A stretch of 64,000 nt of DNA from assembly GCA_902702965.1 (NCBI GenBank), contig CACRXP010000681.1, positions 200,529 through 264,528 on the forward strand, in the 5' to 3' direction. Both the position numbers and the translations under genes were made by a program. This DNA is from Spirometra erinaceieuropaei. Taxonomy: Eukaryota > Platyhelminthes > Cestoda > Diphyllobothriidea > Diphyllobothriidae. The notes below the pieces were generated by a model, which was not told the origin of the DNA, ran no database searches, and saw only the letters and a program-made list of their open reading frames with translations. Below are positions 55,020 to 64,000 of this stretch, in pieces; position 1 is the first letter of the stretch, and each line of letters starts with the position of its first letter.

Positions 55020-57060
55020 GAGCTTTATTAGCCTGACGTTTCGGAATCCTACACGTACCCATCATCAGAGACAAAACAGATACGAGTGATTCATGCATAT
55101 GTGATTGCAGTAATGATAGGATGCAGTCGCCCGGCTACCGCATACATATGAACATTTGTGGCTCCCCCCCTTCATCCGGGATATTCGCACTGCCATATCA
55201 TCACGTGCGTTGGATGTTAGAGTGGTGATTGCTCGGCCATCTGACGCACCGATCGTGGTTTTGGAACAAGTGTTCACATGTGCGCTCCGCGCGTGGCTAA
55301 TTATTCCGCCTAGGCAAACTTTCAGCACAGAGTATGGAAGGGGAAGTTCATTACACTTGTTAATTGACTGCGGGCCTGTAAACGATGATTCAAGTAGTTT
55401 CCGGCTGAAGCGGTTGTCACCTCTGGCGAGAATTTCGGCCTCGTAGAATTTGAATGTGTGTCCGGATCTCGTCGAATGAGCCGCAACTTGAGAACTGGCG
55501 CAATTTCTTCACACCGCTGTAGCGTGTTTCGCCATTCACGTCCGGAACTGTCTTTTGGTTTCGCCGACGGACTTGCTTTGTCTGCGACTGCACCATATCC
55601 GATAAACAATTCCTGACGTTTCTAGCCGTGGCAGCGGGTCATTTGCGTTTTATTATCAGACGCCTGATGGTCGCCTCCGGTCTGTGTGCAACTTAACCCC
55701 AAGTGGTGCGAGGAGGCGGCCGACAGCTTCCGAAACTTTCTTGACATACGGAAGTGCCCGCCAAGACTTGGTGTCCGTGCGGTTAGGCCTTTCGTCCTTT
55801 TTGCGTATGCACCGGTCGACTAAGTTGCGCGGGTAGCCATTGGCTTTGAATACCTGTCGGGCGTTTTGTAGTTCGGCAATCTTGCCTTGCGTCTCACTGC
55901 AGTGCATTTCGACACGTCGATAGAGCGCCCTTACATAACAGCGTTTGTGGCTGATTGGATGGATGCTGTTGAAGTTCAGTACTTCCATCGTATTTTTCGC
56001 TTTCCTGAACATGTTGTTCATTAGTCCAGCACAATCTTTGCAGCATACAAAGGCATTCAGGAAGGCCAGCTGGTTGTTCTCTTCCTCCTCCATCGTGAAT
56101 TAAATATCTGGGAAGACAGCGTTGAGATGTTCTTGGAATGTCAGCACCTGATCCCGTTCGATGACGACGAAGGTTTCATCCACATACCAGGTCCAGAACT
56201 TCGCTCTGTGGTATTGGAAGACCAGCCACCCTAGCCGCTGCAGTACCGCCTCGGCGATGAAGCCCGAAATCGACGAACCCATTGGTGTGTCCTTCATCTG
56301 TTCGTAGATTGTCACGTCGAAAGTGAAGTGCGTCCTAAGACAGAACGTCTGGAGCTGAAGGATTTGAGCGTGTACAGCACTATTTTCCGTTTTATTATAT
56401 TTGCTTTGCAGACGCAGGCCGATTGTCTCGATCGCCAGGTCGAGGGAGTAGAAGTAAATACGATGTAACCTCAAAAGCTGCCATGAACTCATTTGGATGA
56501 TGGCTTACCTCTTTGAGTTTCACCAGAAATTGTGCTGACGAAGTGTTCGTGGTTTCCGACTCGGCGGCCAGGAACTTGAGACGCCGGAACAGCCACTTAG
56601 CCAGTTCGTACTTTGGAGTATCTTTGAGCCACACGATGGGTCGAACTGGAGCGCCGTGTTTGTGCCCCTTAGGGAGGCCATAGAATCGGGCCAAATCCCT
56701 ATCTTGGGTTCTCGCCCTGCGCCGTTTGCTCAATGTTATTGCACCGGAGTTTTCAAGGCCACCAACATAACATTAATTCCGCGTGTCAGTGCTTTTACAT
56801 GATTCGTTGCACATGAGTTGTAGAACTGTCGGTTCTACAGTAAAGCTTTGGTTTATTGAAGGTAGTCTGTCCTATCCAGTACAACCACGGCGCGCCCTTT
56901 GTCCAGTGGCAGAGTGACCGGGTTTTTGTCGGTATTGAGTTCTCTAAAGGCATCACGTTCGTCGTAGTTTCCATAATTTAAGTCAATTAAAAATTGGGAG
57001 AGGGAATTAATACGTGACCTGTTTTTCCATGTCGCATAGACAGCTTATCGTGTCGTTCAT
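55020..57060 (-). mobile_element. PLE-A copy, longest in the window, broken
   Basis: From about 57060 downward on the minus strand: RT N-terminal block with DKGRAVVVLDRTDYL (about 56910-56870), LARFYGLPKGHKHGAPVRPI, LAKWLFRRLKFLAAESETT, HPNEFMAAFEVTS (first metal-binding block with Asp changed to Glu), KDTPMGSSISGFIAEAVLQR, then WYVDETFVV, where YVDD has become YVDE. It continues with EEEENNQLAFLNAF, VLNFNSIHPISHKRC, the linker SWRALPYVKKVSEAVGRLLA, a decayed GIY-YIG region, the 3' block and a hammerhead-like motif. Stops and shifts occur at about 56870, 56500 and 56095. Changed catalytic residues plus frame breaks make it inactive. Confidence 0.85.
55031..55072 (-). ncRNA. Hammerhead-ribozyme-like motif at PLE-A 3' end
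   Basis: Minus strand: GTCT (55072-55069), CTGATGA (55068-55062), a variable stem II region ending in ATTCC, GAAAC (55042-55038), GTC (55037-55035), then AGGC (55034-55031), which can pair with GTCT. The core CUGAUGA, GAAA and GUC are all canonical. Stem II has lost pairing (GGGTAC opposite GATTCC), and one extra T follows CUGAUGA. Confidence 0.55.
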
Positions 57061-57339
57061 CATATTCAGGCCCTGTAGTGTTTAGTAACCGTTTAAGTGG
57101 ACAGATTGTCGTTGTTTGGTATAATACTTTCAGTTTCGTCGTTGACATTCATTTTTACTAAGGCGACATCCAGGCCTATTTGGTTATGCTAAGGATTGCG
57201 AATGTATTTTTAATCCCGGGTCGAAATTCGATGCAAACATGACTTCCTCGAATGGAATAATCTGCACGTGGCATAACGCATTTCTTAAAGTCAGTCAGTC
57301 AATTAATGATGTTCACAAATTTCTTGTTTTTCTCAATTC
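57061..57339. other. No gene seen
   Basis: AT-rich sequence upstream of the PLE-A copy. I looked for a second hammerhead-like motif, expected if the element had a full 5' terminal repeat, and did not find one. Confidence 0.35.
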
Positions 57340-57500
57340 TAGTGTACGTAAACGCTTGTCAGCACATGCTGGACGATGCTCTCCTCCGGAGGAGAGATGG
57401 GCAGGACGTGCTGGTGATCAAGGCTATCTGCGAGGCCGGTGGCTCGACAGATCACCGTCTCGTCATATCGACGGCCAGGCTCCATCTACAACTCAAATGT
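57340..57500 (+). pseudogene. LINE AP-endonuclease fragment
   Basis: Reads QHMLDDALLRRRDGQDVLVI, KAICEAGGSTDHRLVISTA and RLHLQL. This matches the C-terminal block of the APE-type endonuclease of non-LTR retrotransposons, where DHxLV (here TDHRLV) carries the catalytic His and Asp. Only this block is present; no RT follows. Confidence 0.65.
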
Positions 57501-58470
57501 CAGATAATAGCATTAAAACATAATGAAAATTAAGGGGGAAATGAAATCGATCAATGACGCATTTGGAGTTAAAATCAGCGTTTACATACAGATATATTTA
57601 CAGTATTTTTTAGTCAACTTATTGACTGCAGCCAGCTTTATGCCGTTTGGGGTTTTTAATGCGCAAAATTGATTCCATGGTAGAAAAACTGCAGATTATC
57701 TTAGGGAGTCCATCAATTGAGCTAATTGTCGACCTACTCATACGAACATCATCGCAGCTAAGCACGGTCATCTGGTAGCAAATAAACAAGCGGTAATATG
57801 ATGATGCATGTCTAGCGTTGACGTCGAGTGGGGCAGGACTTTCGACCGTTATGCTTAATAATTCAATTCATTTAATTCTCATATACGTAAACAATAGCGG
57901 ACGGTATATTTTCAGCCATTCTTTTAAGCCTCTGCGATAGATGGTAACTATGAGATTCTTCGATTCTTCATTTTTAGTTATTTGGCGATCTTGTTAGCTG
58001 TTTCTGTTTCGAAATCGCTCATTTTATAACATTCCGATGTATTCGTTTGCATGTGATGTATTCATAACTTGCTCTTTTATGTAAACGACAATAATCAGCG
58101 ACATATCTTGGAATAAAAGTTAATATATATTGATTTGAACAAACGGTCCTTTCCGGTAGAGAATTTCAGCCATTCCCAATGTAATATACTAGTAATGTTA
58201 AAATTCAAATAAACTAGATTTAATTGTAATGTTGCCGTCCATTTAAGGACACGGGTCAGTTGCGAGGCCATCTTTCCTTAAATCATCATTAAATATTTGG
58301 CTATTTGTCAATTTCGGTAGAGGCCATTTTAAAATTTATTATCTTTTAAGATAGATTTCGGGTTCTGGATTAATTAATTGATAATAAACAGAGAATTTCG
58401 CAAACTCATTAAATAACTTTCTGGTTTATGCTTTTAAATTAATATTCGTAAACAAACGATGGTTGGATAC
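57501..58470. other. No gene seen
   Basis: About 1 kb of strongly AT-rich sequence with no motif-bearing frame. Confidence 0.4.
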
Positions 58471-58559
58471 CAGTGTCGCAACACTACGTTACTGATGCTA
58501 GTATTATTGCAGTTAGTTACCCATTCTGTAAGCGTTTGTAGATTACCATTGGCAGCCGT

Positions 58560-58724
58560 GTTGGCGGTGGTAGTAGTAGTAGTACTAATAATATGATTAT
58601 AAGCAGTATTCGCCGTATCAGTGGTGGTAGACGGGGGAAAAAGTTTTCTTCAGTGTTGCTACACTGTATTCCCGCCAGCTGTAGTATTATTAGTAGTACC
58701 AGCGGTAGTAGTGGTAGTAGTAGC

Positions 58725-58758
<34 letters not shown>

Positions 58759-58800
58759 TTAGTGGTAGTAGTAGTAGTCCGCCCGTAAGACAGGCTGGTG
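58560..58800 (+). repeat. Imperfect (GTA/GTG)n trinucleotide arrays with duplicated flank
   Basis: GGTAGTAGTAGTAGTACTAA near 58569 and a longer GTA/GTG array at 58680-58780. A unit running from a G-run through CAGTGTTGCTACACTG to TATTCCCGCC at 58633-58678 recurs as AAGTGTTGCGACACTG to TATTCCCGCC at 58799-58842. Open frames of poly-Ser, poly-Thr or poly-Leu here are low-complexity readings and not genes. Confidence 0.8.
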
Positions 58801-58849
58801 GGGGAACAGACAATTCTAAGTGTTGCGACACTGTATTCCCGCCCAAACG

Positions 58850-61619
58850 ATTGGACAATCAGGATTACTGGCAACATTTGCCGTTAAAATTTTGATAGAT
58901 TGTACAGTTTGATAGTCTTTTTAGACTTGTGTGTCGCGTTTAGGCCATTAGGGTTTTTGTAGCGCGTTTTCAGTAACGGTAGTTTGTCTGGGAATCTGCG
59001 GAATGGTATAATGCTCTCAACGCACATATCAACTCCCTAAAACGAAGAAATCGTATGCGTTCGTAGTATTCGCAACTATCGAAACTACACACACATATGT
59101 TTTTCAGAGTACACAGAAAGACAATTCTCCACTGCACATAAACTTTGGTTCTCCTTTCAGACCGCAGTGGTCGGTGGCGAAGTCCGAGGTGTTAATTACT
59201 GCGTCCAGCCATGACAGAGAATCCGTAAGTCAGTGGTGGCAGCTGATTTTTTGGACCAAGTTGAAATGGTCTGTAATTGGTGCTTGTTGCGATTGCGGAG
59301 GAATAGTGTCCCAGTGTCTTATGTTGCTGGCTCTAGGGAGTGTGATGCGTTCAAGCGGTGCACTGGCAGCTGCCCCTTCGTGGACGCACGCGGCCGAGTG
59401 GAATTCCGTCGAGTGGCTTCCGGTCAGCGAGCGCGGATTGGCTTCGTGCGAAGGTGAATGATTTGACTCAACGCGACTTTGTACAACCGACGACACGCTG
59501 GTCATAATGCTTAACCACAACAATATCAGGGACAATTAGTAAGTGAGGTGGTCCGAATGACCGTCAAAAACCTGTAGAGCATATTGGCGGCTCCACGGCA
59601 TAATCGGATTTGCACTTTGCAGCTGATGAAAGTTATAAAATTGCAAAACTACTAATTGCCTTCCCTTGTACTACCTGGCTGAAAGCGATATTCAGAACTT
59701 GATTATAAATAGCATTTGCAGAAATTATATCATCGTGTTCAAGGTGCGGTCGATCTGCCCTGCCATCAAGACGACCAAGCGTAACTTTATGCACACAGGT
59801 AGGTAATCGTTGACAAGCAGATTTTAGCTCTTATCAACGTGTGCTCAATTTTAATGAGCGAATAGGTCTCCACATTTTGTCAGCTGCTGAAAGCCCAAAA
59901 AATGTTCTAAGAACTACAAGTTGCGTTTGTTTGACAGATGCATAACATTAAAATCCTTGATTGTATTGTTGTGTCTTTTATAAGTTTTTTCCCAAAATAT
60001 CTTGACGTAACCGACTTCTGAGGGATTTCGCAGACAAAAGCATGTGAATTCTCAACGAACTTAAGTGTTCTGACTTTCCAGATGTCGTTTGCTAAACCAC
60101 ATTAATATTCGGTGTGAGAAGTTTAAATTCTGGTAAGTGCTGGCTTTCCATTGATATTGGTGCAGTGCTCCGTCTGACACTGTTCAATAAAATTTGAATG
60201 TTTGAGACTTAAACACACACATCAGTGACGAAACTGTTGGACAATTAACCTTCTCGGATTTTCGTGCATCGAGACGAATAGGTCAACTTCCTATTCCATG
60301 TACAGCGATTTATGGCCAGTTGGGGCCCCATATTGCCATGGCTGTTATCAATGATTAGTTTAAACGGTTTGTCGGCGTAGCAATTCCTTTCCCCAATAGC
60401 ATTTAACATATGTAGAGAAGAAATGATGCTTCAAACGACGAATACGTTCCCATTTTAACCTACTGCAGGTGAATATAACTTTAAAGACAATGAGTCTGAA
60501 AACAAAATATTGCTTTTTCTGTAAGTATTCTAGTCACGTACATAACTTTGACGCTCATCTCTGTCAAAAGTATCCTTTTTCTCTGGAGCGTCTATCCTAT
60601 TTGTTAAAGATCAATAGGACATCTTAATGCTATCTTATTTTTTTCCCGTAATTTCGACATGCTACGCTTTCTTTTAGAAAGCTTCCACAGCATAATTTAA
60701 TAATTTGGCAGACATTTCTGCTGTGACTGATTAACGTACACACTTAGAAGGATACGCCTTACTTCTCATGCGTGACATACACCTTGACACTTCTGAGAGC
60801 GTGCGTTCTAAAACACCTTTTAAACCCTAAGAGGCCGTATTCGACCAAAATGATTGCAGGGTATTTTAGTCTAACAATTTTTATTCGTGAATGTTTGATG
60901 ACATCACAGTCCGAATAATGTCGCAGATATTATTTCAGTGTCAAAAACGGGATTTGTCTTAACCAGTCTCAGTATGATCTCCACGACCTTCTATCTTGTT
61001 CACTCTGATAAGGCATTTTTATTTTACTCCAGTAAATATTCGTAGTTATTATGCAGGTCAGATCACTATGCAGTAGAGGCCACGACCTATTTGTCCACTC
61101 AAAGGAAAATCATCGGCCGATAAATTTATTAGATAAACATTTGATCGTAATTATCTTACATATTACAGCTATAATAAAAAAACCGGCTGACGTTGTGTCG
61201 ACTGAGCAATGATAGTGTGCACACATAGCAGTACAGTCTACAGGCCAAATCCCTTGTTGAATGATTAACAAAAGTGACCAGAATGACGATATTAAATTAT
61301 ACATGATCCGGTACTGTCCTCTTCGGGGGGAATGCTTGTTGAATTATCCGCGAAGGCGAGGGACCGTGACGCAACGGGGTTCTAAACAAGGACGCTAGAC
61401 TTGCCATGCTGGTTGTTCTAAACAGCTCCCCGCCAGACTGAACGAAGTGATGGTGTCGGTCGTGAAGCAAACGATGAAGTGAACTAATTGATTCAGTGGA
61501 TATGCGTGTCCGAAAGCGTGTTGCAATAATGACGGGAGGAGCTCGGACTGCGTAAGAGGGTGATGCTGCAGCCTACTCAGAGGTACAGCTGAGGAAACTA
61601 GAAAGTATATATCTCACCT
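58850..61619. other. No gene supported; one GC-rich patch
   Basis: A patch at 59160-59480 is richer in GC and open on both strands (59174-59461, 59230-59535), but I recognise no domain; it may be part of a repeat. The rest is AT-rich with nothing seen. Confidence 0.35.
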
Positions 61620-62060
61620 ACGAATATTTTCGTCAAAAGCTGGTCAAGAGGTAACCCATAGCTGTTTCCTAAGCCTGTCAATACAGGCTTCTGTCAAAAA
61701 GAAAATAAGCAATCAACATTTAACTTAATAACAGTTCCTTGAGTAGATTTGTCGGTATTCATTTATCCTGCTGACCAAAAGCAATGATTTCACAAAGGAA
61801 GTTGAAGGTGCTTGTGATCTCTACGTTCGTAAATAGAGGGGAAACATCTAGTGAAACCATTACCAATCCGTTCAGGTTGAGGTCTTCCAGGAAGTTAACG
61901 AAATAAAATGTATTCCGATAGCTATATGGTGCTAGATGATATCGTAGATGCATAAGCTTTACCTCTCGGGAGGCTTCAACTTTATGTGCCTGGTCTTTCA
62001 CCTCATTGCGCATCCGCCCCTTTTCTGATCCGAGAGTATTCACTACGTTGTTATAATGTG
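61620..62060 (-). mobile_element. PLE-B-like RT fragment
   Basis: An open frame at 62043-61759 on the minus strand contains YRNTFYFVNFLEDLNLNGLV then MVSLDVSPLFTNVEITSTFN. SLDVxxLFTNV is the first metal-binding block of PLE RTs. Downstream in broken frames come NLLKELL, a FxFDRSLY stretch and TAMGYLLTSF, matching the 'YxQxxGVAMGSPL' block. The YxDD box was not found. A decayed piece. Confidence 0.65.
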
Positions 62061-64000
62061 ATCTGCCCTGTCTATCAAGAAATTCCAGATATCCTATCTG
62101 GCCTAGTTAATAAAATACCTTTGTGAAACCAGAGTTACCTTAATGAGCAATTTCGTCAGCAAGTCTCGATGTTAGTTAATGAAAAGTGCAGATTAAAAAC
62201 GTAGATTTAGGATGTTGAAAGTTCTCAGCCGAAAATGGCTGAAGATTGTGTGTTAGATTCTGGCAAAATATGTCTTCTTTCGCGGTTTTACACTGGCGAA
62301 TGCAAAGGATTTTCATATTTCAAGATACATCATTTCCTCAGTAAATGCCGACTCCTGAGAAATCCGGTTCGGTGATCCACCTCACTTCCACATTTTACTT
62401 AAGCCGTCTCCAAGCGCTATCGCCTGTTTTTACAACAGAGACAGGCACAGTTATTTTAACTCTTTCATAAGCATATCTGGAGCTTGTGTGATGTCGTCTA
62501 GCACCTAGAGACCGAAAACATCCTCATGTTATCCTAGTTAACTCTGCTTTTCTACTAAATATTCTGATTCAGATTTAAAGAATAGCGTGTTAAAATTCCG
62601 AATTCGAGTTGTGCTAAATGAAAGGCAATCAATTTCGAATAGGAGTACGACAAACTCTTTCCGATCGACGAAGTTTTGTAACCCAACTCTTTTATAAGTT
62701 GTATAGATCGACCTATGTTTTGGAAAAATTACTTGTTGGGCAGAACGGTTGCAAACCGAACGCATTTTATTCATCATGTCCATAATTTTTACATGAATTA
62801 CCTTAGTTCCATTAAACTGATTGACCGATTGATTGACTGATCAATTCCATCTCAACTCAGGTTTTACGTATGCCAACCCTTATAAGTGTTTGACTGTCTC
62901 ACGTAGCGACTATTTTCCTACTCATGTTATGCTTACCATATTTACTATGAACGCGTTTATTCATGTTTAAACTATCCTACCTAGCTTAAAGTAGTAAAAT
63001 GTGTCTTTACGGTAGATCTCTATACCGATCCTTGCAGACCATCCGGATAACTATGGCGTCAGGCCGATATTACTTATTCTCCTTGAAACATATTGGTTTG
63101 CAGCTGGTTTGCCTAAATCCCAATCTTTTCCATGATGATATTGACCATAATGACAATAGTTAGGACAAGTTTCGATAAAATGTAACAATACTAAACGCTG
63201 GTTTTGTTATAAATATAATGGATAGATTAAGAACCGCTCCATTCAAAATGACGCCCGGCATTACTTTAATGCAAAGCCGAATATTCGACATATCCATCAC
63301 ATTCGGACAAGTGTGCTGCCTCAACTAGAAAACCAACAAATGCGGTGGTAAAGAAGAGTTGCTGTCAGCCATAAAAACCGTTTGGTCACTCATGTGACAC
63401 ACAACATGCATAGTTCTTACGTGATGCAATAAATAACTCAGAATATAGGAGTAAAACGACAACAATTTAAGGTATCTATAATTCAGTGTATTTTCTATAC
63501 ATTTACAAGAATAAAATGTACGCATGAATATCAATATAGACCATTATATTAAAATAGAGAAATATGCTTGCCAGGAAATCTGAATTGTCTGAGTTGGGTC
63601 AAGATACTGTTCCCAGCGACTCCGACTTCGACTGCATAGCAGGAGCTTCAAAACGGAATACTTTACACTGATAGTGAATAAATGCCGTTTTCATTTCTGA
63701 ACTTTACGCAAAGAGGATTCTATTTCTAATCATTTTATATAACTTTAATATGCCCTCTCTCCTGGAAAGTCGGAGAAATAAAGGGCATTTAAAAATGATC
63801 CGAATCTATACGTTAATCTGCGTGTGTTTATAGTCAAAAACGCACTGCTTGAGTTGTATGAAACTCTTGAATGAAAAAAAACATAGATTAACTGCTCAGG
63901 CGCAGATGCGGAATTTTGTTGTGACATTATTTTTCTTCTAATTAATAGGTCCTTCTAATAAGCGTATCGTTATATTTTTCATAGCGAACAAGAGTAACTG
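62061..64000. other. No gene seen
   Basis: AT-rich to the window end. Minus-strand frames at 62538-62783 and 63325-63534 show no motif or leader that I trust. Confidence 0.35.

Noticed and set aside
58517..58895. Poly-Ser, poly-Leu and poly-Thr open frames
   Set aside because: Low-complexity readings of the GTA/GTG trinucleotide array on both strands.
1..64000. CRISPR arrays, rRNA genes, bacterial operons
   Set aside because: Searched by eye; no regular spacer arrays, rRNA signatures or prokaryote-style gene packing are present.

Overview
The window reads as repeat-rich animal DNA, most likely from a flatworm and probably a diphyllobothriid-type tapeworm. This is an inference from three things: small intron-containing genes with GT/AG junctions, Penelope-like retroelements (PLEs) and a Ty3/gypsy Gag of types familiar from flatworms, and degenerate TTAGGG-like arrays. 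No rRNA, no bacterial-style operon and no CRISPR array was seen.

The main gene content is a dispersed array of small secreted-protein genes, here called family S. Six copies show the same three-exon plan: a 64-nt signal-peptide exon ending after the first base of codon 22, a 257- or 260-nt exon 2, and a terminal exon of about 303 nt. Copies lie at 979-1944 (+, broken), 11086-12618 (-, open), 22992-24348 (-, one stop), 34624-36095 (-, open), 46722-47609 (-, broken) and 53829-54782 (-, open), plus a lone exon 2 at 44814-45053 (+). Four cysteines (three in exon 2, one at the C-terminus) recur in the open copies. I do not recognise the family. Exon-2 length and intron-1 length split it into two subfamilies.

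The rest is mostly decayed mobile DNA. PLE family A lies at 8950-10255, 39340-40900, 40910-41070, 41620-43250 and 55020-57060. Three copies carry a hammerhead-ribozyme-like motif at the 3' end. PLE family B lies at 48030-48815, 51585-53302 and 61620-62060. A Ty3/gypsy remnant (Gag, protease, start of RT) is at 17340-19255 and a second Gag piece at 41060-41306. LINE RT and endonuclease remnants are at 45235-46500 and 57340-57500. Non-coding elements include about 1-kb palindromic foldback elements (1-280, 7774-8774, 14355-14960, 15830-16690, 36914-37914), another foldback at 32095-33000, TTAGGG-like arrays (6868-7159, 10480-10870, 26220-26310), a tRNA-like gene at 29735-29818, a tandem duplication at 49450-49992 and trinucleotide arrays at 9731-9762 and 58560-58800.

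Layout: 0-5 kb broken S1; 6.8-10.9 kb repeats; 11-13 kb S2; 14-17 kb foldback elements; 17.3-19.3 kb gypsy; 23-24.4 kb S3; 29.7 kb tRNA-like gene; 32-33 kb foldback; 34.6-36.2 kb S4; 37-43.3 kb foldback and nested PLEs; 44.8-48.8 kb S5, LINE, S6 and PLE-B; 51.2-57.5 kb PLE-B, S7, PLE-A and LINE. The remaining DNA is AT-rich with no supported gene. Splice sites were called by eye from homology between copies.
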